From: a virus
Virus record (IMG/VR): IMGVR_UViG_3300042374_001687
Location: 62,001-126,000 of that record
Direction: 5' to 3' (one strand)
DNA length: 64,000 bases
The position numbers and the translations under genes are program-made. This document shows, piece after piece, positions 35,536 to 44,675 of the stretch. Within the stretch, counting starts at the first letter, position 1; every line of letters starts with the position of its first letter. Under the pieces are notes generated by a model that worked only from the letters and a program-made list of their open reading frames with translations, made no database searches and was not told the origin of the DNA.

Positions 35536-36255
35536 ATGAATCTGTTGCTAGAGCATGACCAGACGCCGGGCACTGTTTACGAGAATAGACTTATTCTCGG
35601 AGGCGGATGCTGCGCCGTACTAAACGAGATGGACTTGCACGAGTCCGCCGGAACCGGCGGGAATGTCGTCAAGTTCAGGGGCAAGTTTCAAGAAGCCGAC
35701 GCGATCAACAAGAACAAGAGGACATACCCGTTCAGTGTTCTGGACGATAATGTCAAGAGCCTCATGGAGACCATTTCCAGCGGCGGCCTCATCGGCGAGC
35801 TGGACCACCCCACGGACAGCATAGTCCACTTCACGAACGCCTCCCACAAGATCACAAAACTCTGGTGGGAGGGTAAGACCCTCATGGGTGAAGGGGTAAT
35901 ACTGAACACTCCCCACGGCAAGATACTCAAGGCGCTCATCAACGACGGCGTCCGAGTGGGAATCAGCAGCCGCGGGGTTGGTAACGGAAAGGTGAACGAG
36001 AACGGAATACTTGTCATCGGCGAGAGCTACAAGCTCATAACCTTTGATGCTGTCGCCGACCCGAGCACCAGCCAGGCTTTCCAGGAAAAAGTGGTTTCCA
36101 AAGAGAGCGTGACCCCCAAGACAGTCCAGCAGGAAGTTCATTCGGTTAAAAATGAAACCAGCAGCATACATACTCTGAGCAAAGAGCTCATTCTTGCTGC
36201 TTTCGGCGGGATTGTTCAACAACAAGCCAGAGTTATTAAAGAGAGGACAAACTAA
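35536..36255 (+). CDS. Prohead protease (T4 gp21-like)
   Basis: A 239-residue serine protease of the herpesvirus-assemblin/gp21 type. His91 lies in GELDHPTD, and the nucleophile Ser144 or Ser145 in VGISSRGVG, followed by the FDAVADPST motif. In T4 it matures inside the prohead and cleaves scaffold, capsid protein and internal proteins after L/I-x-E. Several proteins in this window carry such sites. It has AGGAGG and overlaps the scaffold gene by one base. Confidence 0.92.
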   Translation: MNLLLEHDQTPGTVYENRLILGGGCCAVLNEMDLHESAGTGGNVVKFRGKFQEADAINKNKRTYPFSVLDDNVKSLMETISSGGLIGELDHPTDSIVHFTNASHKITKLWWEGKTLMGEGVILNTPHGKILKALINDGVRVGISSRGVGNGKVNENGILVIGESYKLITFDAVADPSTSQAFQEKVVSKESVTPKTVQQEVHSVKNETSSIHTLSKELILAAFGGIVQQQARVIKERTN

Positions 36256-37169
36256 TGGAAAAAATTGTAGAGGCTTTGACCAAACTGCTCCCCGAGGACG
36301 CCGTCACGGAAGTCACCGAGGCAGTCAAGAACGAACTGGAAGGTGCCAAGCAGGCGTACGAGCAAGAGTTCAACTCCAAGCTCGAGGAAGCCTATGCAGA
36401 ACTTTCCGAGGAACTGAAGACCGCCGAGGAGACCGCCATCCAAGGCTATAAGGAAGCGTACGCGATCATCCAGGATCTCCGCAGCCGCCTTGAGACGCAG
36501 CAGAAGGAATTCGAGGCCTCGATGGAAGAGGGCTACGAGGAGGCCTACCAGATGCTGCTCGCCGAGAAGGGCAAGAACGAGAACCTCGAGGTAGAGATGT
36601 ACGAGCAGTTCAATACAAAACTCCAGGAGATGAAGGAGTACATGGTCGACAAGGTCGACGCCTTCCTCCAGTACAAGGGCGCCGAGATATACGAATCGGC
36701 CCACAAGGAAATCACGAGCGATCCGAGACTGGTGGAGCACAAGTCCGCCCTCGACAAGGTCGTGGAATGCGTTGCCAACTACATCGGGGACGAAGAGTTC
36801 GCCGGTGTCAACAACGCGAAGGTTGAAGAAATCGCCCGCAAGGCTGAGGAACTCAAGAGCCAGGTCAAGATCCTGGAGGCTAGGAACATCAGACTGAGCG
36901 CCGAGAACACGAAACTCACCGAGGCCGTCAGGGAGACCCAGAAGGTCATCACCGAATCGGTCGAGGCCGAGAAGAAAGAAAGAGCAGAAAAGGCAAAGAA
37001 TGTGCAGGGGAGAGGACGTGCCGTCAACGACTCTGAGCTTGTTGCCGAATGGAATAACAATAAGTCCGAAGAAAAGAAGCCAAACGTTGACACAACATTG
37101 GTCGAAAGTCTCGATCCTGACTTGCTTCGTCAAATGCAGGTCCTAGCCGGAACGAAAAACAACGACTGA
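36255..37169 (+). CDS. Prohead core scaffold (T4 gp22-like)
   Basis: A 304-residue, almost wholly helical and highly charged protein with long heptad stretches (about 20-90 and 190-260), as in T4 gp22. It lies between the protease and the capsid gene. Inside the prohead it would form the inner scaffold, then be degraded by the protease. Several L-x-E sites are present (for example in SEELKTAEE and LLAEKG). Confidence 0.85.
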   Translation: MEKIVEALTKLLPEDAVTEVTEAVKNELEGAKQAYEQEFNSKLEEAYAELSEELKTAEETAIQGYKEAYAIIQDLRSRLETQQKEFEASMEEGYEEAYQMLLAEKGKNENLEVEMYEQFNTKLQEMKEYMVDKVDAFLQYKGAEIYESAHKEITSDPRLVEHKSALDKVVECVANYIGDEEFAGVNNAKVEEIARKAEELKSQVKILEARNIRLSAENTKLTEAVRETQKVITESVEAEKKERAEKAKNVQGRGRAVNDSELVAEWNNNKSEEKKPNVDTTLVESLDPDLLRQMQVLAGTKNND

Positions 37170-37205
37170 TCAGAATCTTTAGTATAACCAAGGAGAAAAC
37201 CAAAA

Positions 37206-38633
37206 ATGCAAGCAAATGCAAAGTTCCTAAATGAAGCAAGGGAGCTGGAATCTCGTTGGGCGCAAACAGGTTTGCTAGAGAACATAAGCGACAAGTACAC
37301 ACGTTCTTGCACTGCCGTTCTCCTCGAAAACCAGCGTCTCATCAACGAGAACTCGACCGACTCGGGCGACGTCGCCCAGTTCAAGAGGATCTCGATTCCG
37401 CTCGTCCGTAGAATTTACCCCCAGCTGATCGCCAACAAGGTGGTCTCGGTTCAGCCGTTGCTCGGCCCGACCGGCCTCGTCTATTACCTCCGTTTTAGAT
37501 ACGGCAGCAACAAGGGCAGCGTCCGTGGAGCCACCAAGAGCGGCTTCCCCACAGACGACGCCAACTCGCTCCAGCAGCTCGCCAGCGGCGATGCCAACCT
37601 GAGCGTCTACTACTCGCACCAGTTCGTTGAGAACGAGACGAGTGCCACAGACGCCGGCGGCACCAGCACCAGCGTGACGCTTGAGCACACCCCGGTTCTC
37701 GCCGGAACCGTGACCGGCACCGTCTATGACGGTGACGTCGCCGTCCAGACCTTCGTGGTCTCGGAAAGCGGCTCGTTCACGTTCCACGACATCGGATCGC
37801 CCTCGGCCAAGGTCACCAGCGCCACGCTGAACCTGACCACAGGCGAGATGGGCCTGACTTGGAACAGCGACCCGGGTGCCAACCATGTTACCGTCTCGTA
37901 CGAGTACAACATGGAATGCAACCAGGACCTCCCCGAAATCAACCTCGTTGTTGAGTCGGAAGAGATCGCCGCCAAGACCCGCAAGTTGAAGGCCGTGTGG
38001 AGCTACGAGGCCCAGCAGGACCTCCGCAGTCAGCACAACCTCGACGCCGAGGCCGAGCTCACAGCCGTTCTGGCTCAAGAGATCAACCTCGAGATCGACC
38101 GTGAAGTTCTCAGCGACCTCCGCAACAACGCGGGCACAGTCGCCTCGTGGGACTTCAATACCGCCCTTGGTGATACCATCAAGGAAAAGTATGAGTCGCT
38201 CTACGTCAAGGTCGTCGAAGTCAGCAACGTGGTGCATCGCAAGACGCTCCGCGGCGGCTGCAACTGGCTCGTCACCAGCCCCGAAGTTGCCTCGATCTTC
38301 GAGACAGCCACCGCTGGTTTCGCTCCGGCCCCCTCGGAAGGCTTCACATCGTCGCTCGGCATCCAGTATGTCGGCACCGTGAACAACCGTTGGAGACTCT
38401 ACAAGGATCCGCTGTTCCCGACGGGACAGATCCTCATGGGTTACAAGGGTGACTCGTACATGGACAGTGGTTACTTCTACTGCCCGTACGTGCCGCTTAC
38501 CCAGACGCCAGTCGTGCTCGATCCCGAGTCCTTCTGCCCGCGTAAGGGAATACTTACCCGCTATGGTAAGAAGCTCCTCCGCGAAGGCGCGAAGTTCTAC
38601 GCCAGACTCAGCGTTGCTAATTTTGTGATTTAG
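37206..38633 (+). CDS. Major capsid protein (T4 gp23-like)
   Basis: A 475-residue capsid protein. The segment RISIPLVRRIYPQLIANKVVSVQPLLGPTG matches the start of mature gp23, and an upstream L-I-N-E at about residues 45-48 is a likely maturation site. An insertion of about 100 beta-rich residues (about 140-240, from TSATDAGG to the YEYNMECN segment) sits where gp23 relatives carry variable surface domains. Codon use is the most GC-rich in the window, suggesting strong expression. AAGGAG precedes the ATG and a terminator follows. Confidence 0.93.
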   Translation: MQANAKFLNEARELESRWAQTGLLENISDKYTRSCTAVLLENQRLINENSTDSGDVAQFKRISIPLVRRIYPQLIANKVVSVQPLLGPTGLVYYLRFRYGSNKGSVRGATKSGFPTDDANSLQQLASGDANLSVYYSHQFVENETSATDAGGTSTSVTLEHTPVLAGTVTGTVYDGDVAVQTFVVSESGSFTFHDIGSPSAKVTSATLNLTTGEMGLTWNSDPGANHVTVSYEYNMECNQDLPEINLVVESEEIAAKTRKLKAVWSYEAQQDLRSQHNLDAEAELTAVLAQEINLEIDREVLSDLRNNAGTVASWDFNTALGDTIKEKYESLYVKVVEVSNVVHRKTLRGGCNWLVTSPEVASIFETATAGFAPAPSEGFTSSLGIQYVGTVNNRWRLYKDPLFPTGQILMGYKGDSYMDSGYFYCPYVPLTQTPVVLDPESFCPRKGILTRYGKKLLREGAKFYARLSVANFVI

Positions 38634-38668
38634 CGGAAACCCTTGCTGAACGCAAAGAGTTACGAACA

Positions 38669-38703
38669 GAAACCCTCGGCAGAAATGCTGGGGGTTTTTT
38701 GTT
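38669..38703 (+). terminator. Intrinsic terminator after capsid gene
   Basis: Stem AACCCTCGGCA / TGCTGGGGGTT with loop GAAA, then a T-tract. It closes the head operon just before the convergent homing-endonuclease-like gene. Confidence 0.8.
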
Positions 38704-38704
38704 T

Positions 38705-39883
38705 TCATTCATATGGTTTGTGCGTAACCACGACTTCCTTTTTGCCCAATATGTCAAGAAGATTGATGCCTAGAGCATGGATGTCTTTCTTCAAAAAAAT
38801 ATTGTACTCAATATTAGGATTATTTTTGACATATTCTCTTGCGCAATCGTACTTCATCTGGGTCTCCAGACTATCGTGAAGATAATCCGCTTTGATTTCG
38901 CAAAGAGACAAAACTGAATTGTTTTGATACTTGACCAAGAAGTCAGGAAAATAAAGACCGATATTGCCATTGTCTTTCTTGTAGGGAATACAGAAGGGTT
39001 CATAATCGTACCATTCAACCAATTCTGAATGATCCAAGTGCCAATGGTAAATCAATTCAAATCCAGACCTGAACATGGGATTGGACTTCTTGCACTTTAT
39101 AGAATCGTAATTACCCCGCCAAGTGTTCTTGTGCCCAGCATTCCATTTTCCTTGAAGTATTAGTTCAGTTATGGTTTCCCTCTGCTTCTGGTTCCACTCC
39201 TCCGGCCTGACGATACCCTTTGCCCAAGGGTTCGCCCACGACTCGGCCAGCCACTCCTTGCAGTTCTCACGGAGGTAGTCCTTCATCTCCGGCAATTGGT
39301 TGTAGTGTTCTACTCCGTAGCGCTGGAGGGTGGTCTGAGCCATCTTTACCCTGACCTCGGGGGCTTGGGCGGCGTTCTCGACCCCATAGCGCTCTAAGTT
39401 GGTCTTCCTTGCTTTCTTCTTAATCTCCTCGGCTTGCATGGGATTGTCTACGCCGTATTTATCTTGCACGGTTTGTCGCTGACGCTCCTTGGTCTCGTCA
39501 AGGTGCATGGGGTGTTCCACCCCGTACCTCTCCAAGGATGTCTGCCGGTGCTTCTCCACCCACTGCTTCTTAAAGTCCTCATCCTTGAACTTCGCTTTCC
39601 TTTTTTCCACAAGTTCCTTCTTGTTCATGGGCATTTCCGTGCCGTACTTCTTGAGGCAGGTCTTCTTGGCCTTCTCCTTGATTTCCTTTTTTTTCATGGG
39701 ATTCTTGCTCTTGAGGAAGCACTTGCGACATATGTGCTTTCCCTCGTTATCCCTGAAGTTCTTCTCGGCGTAGCGGAGTTTGAGCATCCGTTCACGCCCG
39801 CATTCATCAAAGCCCCCGTCGCAGTCATACTTGATCTTGACCTCGTGGCCCGGCAGTTTGCCCTCAATTTTTTCTAAATACAT
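38705..39883 (-). CDS. Homing-endonuclease-like protein with NUMOD-type repeats and PD-(D/E)XK end
   Basis: A 392-residue protein. A Cys-containing N-terminus is followed by at least five copies of a unit like ERYGVEHPMQ...K.. (about residues 80-200), a DNA-binding repeat common in phage homing enzymes. The C-terminus has YFPDFLVKY ... LCEIKADYL, a PD-(D/E)XK-type nuclease core. It lies immediately after the capsid gene terminator on the opposite strand, a classic place for a selfish gene. Confidence 0.75.
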   Translation of the reverse strand: MYLEKIEGKLPGHEVKIKYDCDGGFDECGRERMLKLRYAEKNFRDNEGKHICRKCFLKSKNPMKKKEIKEKAKKTCLKKYGTEMPMNKKELVEKRKAKFKDEDFKKQWVEKHRQTSLERYGVEHPMHLDETKERQRQTVQDKYGVDNPMQAEEIKKKARKTNLERYGVENAAQAPEVRVKMAQTTLQRYGVEHYNQLPEMKDYLRENCKEWLAESWANPWAKGIVRPEEWNQKQRETITELILQGKWNAGHKNTWRGNYDSIKCKKSNPMFRSGFELIYHWHLDHSELVEWYDYEPFCIPYKKDNGNIGLYFPDFLVKYQNNSVLSLCEIKADYLHDSLETQMKYDCAREYVKNNPNIEYNIFLKKDIHALGINLLDILGKKEVVVTHKPYE

Positions 39884-39903
39884 ATTGATTTCTCCGATTG
39901 ATT

Positions 39904-39913
39904 GACTATTATA
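39904..39913 (+). promoter_or_regulatory. Putative phage promoter box GACTATTATA
   Basis: TTGACTATTATATATG ends five bases before the ATG at 39922, combining the GACTATAATA type and the start-proximal TATATA type of box. Confidence 0.4.
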
Positions 39914-39921
39914 TATGTAGT

Positions 39922-41466
39922 ATGACAGACATAAAAAATCAATATCAAATGGCCAATATAATAGTGCTTGATGAAATCAAGGAACCTACATGGATGAAAA
40001 GGACGCTGGCGGCCGAGAGGGTAGCGAATCCGAATACATTCATCTTTTTCAGGCACGAATGGAACGAGCGTTCGGAGCATATACTTTCACACATCAATTC
40101 CTATTCGCAGGATCGGTTCAAAATACATGCACGAAAGTGCACCGTCAAAAAGATCAGGTCTAAGCAGCATAGGGATTTTTGCGACCTCCACCACATCCAA
40201 GGATCAAACAAACTAACCCTCTCTGCGTTCGGGATATTTTTAGGCGACGATCTTCTGGGCGTTCTGTCGCTCGGAAGGCATAACAGAGACAGCAAGGCGA
40301 CTGTGCTTGATCGTCTGTGTTTTAAGGCGGGGTGGCGGGTTGTGGGTGGAGCCAGCAGACTTTTCTCCGCCGCCAAGAAATGGGCCTTGGAGAACGGCAT
40401 CTATTCCATAGTCAGTTTCAGCGACAACAGAATGAGCCTGGGTACGGTTTACGAAAGGCTAGGTTTTGAGATTGATTGCGAACTGCCTCCCGATTACATC
40501 TACATCAAGGCTGACGACCCCGGCGTCGCCTTCAGCAAACAGAGCCAGCGCAAGAAAGTCACCGGATGTCCTTCCGATGTGACCGAGAAGGAGTGGGCAA
40601 GCAGGCAGGGCCTTGTTCAGGCTTTCGACGCCGGAAAGAAGAGGTGGTTGCTCAAACTCCGATTGCACAAAGAAGTGCCGTTGAAGAGCAGGAGGCAGGG
40701 ATATTACGAGACGAAAAAGGCCAACCCTAGGGTTTTGTACTACCAGTCCAGCTACGAACTGAAAGCGGCAACCATATTGGACGAGATGGACGATGTGAAT
40801 TCTTACATTAGCCAGCACACTTTCACGATGGACGGAAGGGAGAGGGTAACTGATTTCATAGTAACATGGAAGGACGGATCAAAAACCATACTTGAAATCA
40901 AGCCGGAAAGGAGGATTGAACAGTTCAGAGAGCAGATAGGGGACAACAAGGAGTACGCTAGGCGGAACGGGTGGAAGTTCCAAATATGGACGGAGAAAGA
41001 ACTCGGATTCCAAACCGAGTATTTCGCGACCAAGTGGGCCGACGAGTTCATATCAAAGATCACCAAAGTAGACTTCGTTCAAGAGAGAAAGGACAGAAAT
41101 CTCACCAAGTCAAAGAAATACTATGCCGAGAAGATCGCCACCAACAAGGTCTCCGTCTTCTGCGAGTACTGCCAGACGACGCATGAGGCTCTTAGATTGA
41201 CTCACGACAAGAACATAGCCCGCAACGGCCGGTACATTTGTGAACGCGAGGGAGGGCATATAGCGGGCAGCAAGCCCAAGCTCCATCTCAGAAAGGACAA
41301 CCCCCATGCCGCCGATGGGAAGAAGCAGTGCTTGGGTTGCAAGCAAGTTCTATCCTTTGATAATTTCGGCACGGACAAGGTTCGTGCGGACGGGTACGCC
41401 AGCAAGTGCAAGGAGTGCAGGAGGAAGGCGGCGAACGAGAAATATGCCAAGAAGAAGGCTACTTGA
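39922..41466 (+). CDS. Homing-endonuclease-like protein: GNAT/Mom-like domain plus PD-(D/E)XK
   Basis: A 514-residue protein from the ATG at 39922. Residues of about 60-200 form a GNAT-like domain of the type seen in phage Mom-like proteins (GIFLGDDLLGVLSLG ... SRLFSAAKKWALENG ... YERLGFEIDCE). A nuclease core follows (VTDFIVTWKDGSKTILEIKPE), then two Cys-rich zinc-finger-like parts (CEYCQTTHE; CLGCKQVLSF ... CKECRRKA). The layout resembles large phage homing endonucleases. It is divergent from the other endonuclease-like gene. Confidence 0.7.
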   Translation: MTDIKNQYQMANIIVLDEIKEPTWMKRTLAAERVANPNTFIFFRHEWNERSEHILSHINSYSQDRFKIHARKCTVKKIRSKQHRDFCDLHHIQGSNKLTLSAFGIFLGDDLLGVLSLGRHNRDSKATVLDRLCFKAGWRVVGGASRLFSAAKKWALENGIYSIVSFSDNRMSLGTVYERLGFEIDCELPPDYIYIKADDPGVAFSKQSQRKKVTGCPSDVTEKEWASRQGLVQAFDAGKKRWLLKLRLHKEVPLKSRRQGYYETKKANPRVLYYQSSYELKAATILDEMDDVNSYISQHTFTMDGRERVTDFIVTWKDGSKTILEIKPERRIEQFREQIGDNKEYARRNGWKFQIWTEKELGFQTEYFATKWADEFISKITKVDFVQERKDRNLTKSKKYYAEKIATNKVSVFCEYCQTTHEALRLTHDKNIARNGRYICEREGGHIAGSKPKLHLRKDNPHAADGKKQCLGCKQVLSFDNFGTDKVRADGYASKCKECRRKAANEKYAKKKAT

Positions 41467-41504
41467 TGGCCCCTACAAACTCCTCAATCAACTTTGGTAT
41501 ATTT

Positions 41505-41714
41505 TCATAGTCCCAGTAGGTGCCATATCAATTTTTTACCTGATCCAGCAGTGACTTTTTCCGGAGTTAAATCTCCATTTTGAATCAAAATGCACGCCAA
41601 ATTGACAACTGGGAGATCTTTCAGATTTACAATCTTGTATAGATGCTTATACTTATTCTTTTGGTGAAGAGTTTGCAGATAATTTTTGTAATCAGTGTGT
41701 TTGATTTTATACAT
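41505..41714 (-). CDS. Short unknown protein at end of glycan cluster
   Basis: A 69-residue, basic, Lys/Tyr/Leu-rich protein (NYLQTLHQKNKYKHLYKIVN), 13 bases after the glycosyltransferase gene and with the same AT-rich composition. It could be the remnant of a larger gene. No function can be given. Confidence 0.45.
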   Translation of the reverse strand: MYKIKHTDYKNYLQTLHQKNKYKHLYKIVNLKDLPVVNLACILIQNGDLTPEKVTAGSGKKLIWHLLGL

Positions 41715-41727
41715 GGGGTAGGAGTAT

Positions 41728-43974
41728 TCACATTAAACTTCTTATAATTTGAGAACAATAAGATTCATAAGACAACAATTGTTGTGAAATAAACTCAACC
41801 CTGTCGCCCACAGTTTTACCTTGCCCTTCAAATATTGGGTTGTAAAAAATAGGATTATTAAATTGTAAGTTTAAAATTTCTTTGTGGAAAACTCTAAGAT
41901 TTTCAAATATATTGATCCAATTAAACTTAAAATCGTCTTTTATGAATTTATCTATCGAGCTTACAAGTTCCTTTGAATTAAAATTAATACTTCTAAAATC
42001 TCTTCTTATATCAAAGTGATAGGAAGGCTCAAGATTTAAGTGATAATCACCACCACCATCACCAGAATTTAAATTATAAAAACAACCACTATTTTGATAT
42101 CTGTATATTTTTGTCATTGGATTTATCGGACCATAAATTATAAAACTAGGTGTGTTTAGTAGTTGTGCAATATGAGAAGGCCCAGAGTCTATGCCTATAA
42201 AAAGAAATGCATTATTTATAAAAACAAACATATCTTTTATAGATCCAACATCCCTTTGATCGAATAAAATATTTTTGTTTTTATATTCTTCTATTTTTTT
42301 TTCATACTCATTACAATAAAATTTATTTTCTTTTTTGAGTCTTTGTCCAATTAAAACAATTTTATAATCCCCAGAAAGATAATCTATCAGATCTATAAAC
42401 TTATCTTGCTTTGGCATCCTTCCTTCAAAACCTACTCTTTGAGAATCCAGATGTAGCACCACATATTTTTCTTCGATAGGATTAAAGTTAGAATCAAATT
42501 TTTCTATAAATTGCTTGATCAAGTAAGGGTTTGTATCTGTTTCAACAACATTTAGTTTTGCACATATCAAATCAATAGTGTGCATTGGGTATGAATAATT
42601 TAAACTAGTCAAATTGTAAATTGTATCATAATTTGCTTGATCAAAATCATTTACGATTTTTATTTTTGGTAGAAGTTCGTATAGAAAATTAAGTTTATTT
42701 GTGGACAAAGATATGTCAACATTATTTAATTTATGTTGCATTAAGCAACTAGAGACAGGGTATAGTGCATCTACCATATCTCCAAAACCATCTACATTCA
42801 AATTTATCAATATTCTGTTTTTAAATTCTTTTGATTTTAATGATAAATATTTTCGCCATCTACAAAGAAATTTAGATCTATTTAATTCAACAATAGAGTT
42901 TTTAATTGATTCTGGTATTTTATTTGAGCTTTGTGCTCTTTTATGATAAATTTTTATATTTATGTTTTCTTGCTCAAATCCAATTTGTTTTGCCCGTAGA
43001 CAAAAATCTACATCCTCGAAATAAAAATATCTATATAGGTTATCAAAACCGGACAATTGTTTAAAAACACAAGATCTTATGAATAAAACAGAGCCTTCGC
43101 TATAGTCTGGTGTTTGTTTATATTGAGTTTTAATATCGTGTCCACATCCAAATTCATTTACAAATTGAGGCAGATTAGATGAACCTACTATAGCGACATT
43201 TGGTCTTGATTCGAAAATATAAACCGCCTCATTCAGCCAATTAAAATCTTCTATTTCAATGTCATCGTTTAAACACAAAAACAAATCGCTTTCTTGTTGA
43301 TCAAAGTTTTTGTTGTGCCCTTTGCCATAACCTATATTATAGTTGTTGTAAAAACAAACTGATAGATATTTAAGTTCTGATTTAATTTGAAGGCAAGCGT
43401 CTTTTATAATTTCTTGATTACAATCAAAAGAATTATTTCTAATAAATAGTGTTATACTCTCACACCCCATTAGCTCCAATTGCTTGAAAATTCCATAACA
43501 TGTTTTTTTAATGAAATCTACTACAGATTGTTCTGGCTGGTATAGCAAAACGGATACTAACACTTTGGTTTTTGGTGACATTTTATACAGCTTGTTTTGA
43601 ACGTAGTGCTCTGTTGGTAAATCGAGCATGGATTTTTTGTATATCCTTTTTTCTTTTGAACCGTGTAGTAGAAAATGTTGTGCTGCTTTTTCTTTTGAGT
43701 CTAAGTGTTTTAACTCCTTGTATCTTTCAACATATGAGATCCAATCAAAATCTTTTGGTATCAAATTCTCTAGCTGGCTTTTATTTTTAAAATTATTGGG
43801 TGCATAAGTTTTATAATGATAAAATAACCTGTGTTTGTCGTCATAGTTATTCTCCGTGCAATAAGGCTGATAAAAATTTTTGGTTTCGGGATTTTGAGTT
43901 TGATAAAACGCTTCATCGAAATCTTCATCAATAGAATTGACTTCATAAAATTCTTTTATGTTTAAAATTTTCAT
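41728..43974 (-). CDS. Bifunctional glycosyltransferase (GT-A plus GT9-like GT-B)
   Basis: A 748-residue, AT-rich gene. N-terminal residues of about 12-70 form a module shared with the first gene of the cluster (FYQPYC, RLFYHY). Residues of about 135-330 are a GT2-type domain with LCLNDDIEIED as the metal-binding motif and YFYFEDVDFCLRA on the acceptor side. Residues of about 390-680 resemble heptosyltransferase-like GT9 proteins, with FIGIDSGPSHIAQLLNTPSFIIYG as the donor-binding motif. It would add at least two sugars to a surface glycan. Its start overlaps the sulfotransferase gene by four bases. Confidence 0.8.
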   Translation of the reverse strand: MKILNIKEFYEVNSIDEDFDEAFYQTQNPETKNFYQPYCTENNYDDKHRLFYHYKTYAPNNFKNKSQLENLIPKDFDWISYVERYKELKHLDSKEKAAQHFLLHGSKEKRIYKKSMLDLPTEHYVQNKLYKMSPKTKVLVSVLLYQPEQSVVDFIKKTCYGIFKQLELMGCESITLFIRNNSFDCNQEIIKDACLQIKSELKYLSVCFYNNYNIGYGKGHNKNFDQQESDLFLCLNDDIEIEDFNWLNEAVYIFESRPNVAIVGSSNLPQFVNEFGCGHDIKTQYKQTPDYSEGSVLFIRSCVFKQLSGFDNLYRYFYFEDVDFCLRAKQIGFEQENINIKIYHKRAQSSNKIPESIKNSIVELNRSKFLCRWRKYLSLKSKEFKNRILINLNVDGFGDMVDALYPVSSCLMQHKLNNVDISLSTNKLNFLYELLPKIKIVNDFDQANYDTIYNLTSLNYSYPMHTIDLICAKLNVVETDTNPYLIKQFIEKFDSNFNPIEEKYVVLHLDSQRVGFEGRMPKQDKFIDLIDYLSGDYKIVLIGQRLKKENKFYCNEYEKKIEEYKNKNILFDQRDVGSIKDMFVFINNAFLFIGIDSGPSHIAQLLNTPSFIIYGPINPMTKIYRYQNSGCFYNLNSGDGGGDYHLNLEPSYHFDIRRDFRSINFNSKELVSSIDKFIKDDFKFNWINIFENLRVFHKEILNLQFNNPIFYNPIFEGQGKTVGDRVEFISQQLLSYESYCSQIIRSLM

Positions 43975-44675
43975 AAGTAAAAATTCTCTATAAGATCTAA
44001 TTCTAATTTAAGTTTTTTTTCCAGATAGTTTTTTAAATTTTCGTTAATTTTTAAATCTTCTTTTTTGTTTTTGATATTGTTATATACATTTTTTAATTTT
44101 AGCGAAAAGGGATTAATTTGGTTAAATCTATCAATACAAGTCTGCATTTTTTCTTGGATAAAAATAAAGTTATATTTTTTAATTTCTTCTTTTGCTATTT
44201 CAAATTTTTCTTCTAAGCTTTTATCCTCATAGCCACAAAGCATATTCATTGTTTCGTGCCCAAATTTTGATATAAAACTATTTAATTCGTCTATTTTTAA
44301 ATCTTTTGGATGCTTTTTTTCAAAAAACAAACAGTGACTTATAAATCTGCTTATAGGATTTCTTATGGTAAAAATTCTATAGGTCTCCTCTTGTTTTAAA
44401 TTAAATTGATCTTCTATAAAGTTCGCGTAACTATGATCTATAAAAGCCTTTGTTCCTTTGTGTATTGCTTTTATGCAACACATATCTCTATGAAGACTTA
44501 TATTCCCATGTGTTAGCATAGAAATATAAGTCGGATTGTTTGAAAAATATTCGTTTTCTTTAAAAGCATCATGAAATGAATGCCTTAGGCTGCTCCCTGC
44601 ACATTTTGCCACATGATTTAATACTAAGTATCTAAACACTAGTAAATCCTTGTATATCCAAAACCTTGTTTCCAT
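43971..44675 (-). CDS. Carbohydrate sulfotransferase
   Basis: A 234-residue, AT-rich gene. NHVAKCAGSSLRHSF (about 20-34) is the PAPS 5'-phosphosulfate loop (K-x-x-G-S-S) and FTIRNPISRFIS (about 100-112) is the 3'-phosphate-binding motif (R-N-P-x-x-R-x-x-S) of sulfotransferase family 2. It would sulfate a sugar, probably a product of the flanking transferases. One-base overlap with the gene upstream and four-base overlap downstream show a tight operon. Confidence 0.8.
   Translation of the reverse strand: METRFWIYKDLLVFRYLVLNHVAKCAGSSLRHSFHDAFKENEYFSNNPTYISMLTHGNISLHRDMCCIKAIHKGTKAFIDHSYANFIEDQFNLKQEETYRIFTIRNPISRFISHCLFFEKKHPKDLKIDELNSFISKFGHETMNMLCGYEDKSLEEKFEIAKEEIKKYNFIFIQEKMQTCIDRFNQINPFSLKLKNVYNNIKNKKEDLKINENLKNYLEKKLKLELDLIENFYL

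Noticed and set aside
36252-38708. Long antisense frames (293 and 477 residues) opposite the scaffold and capsid genes
   Set aside because: Typical antisense shadows of GC-biased codon use in highly expressed genes.
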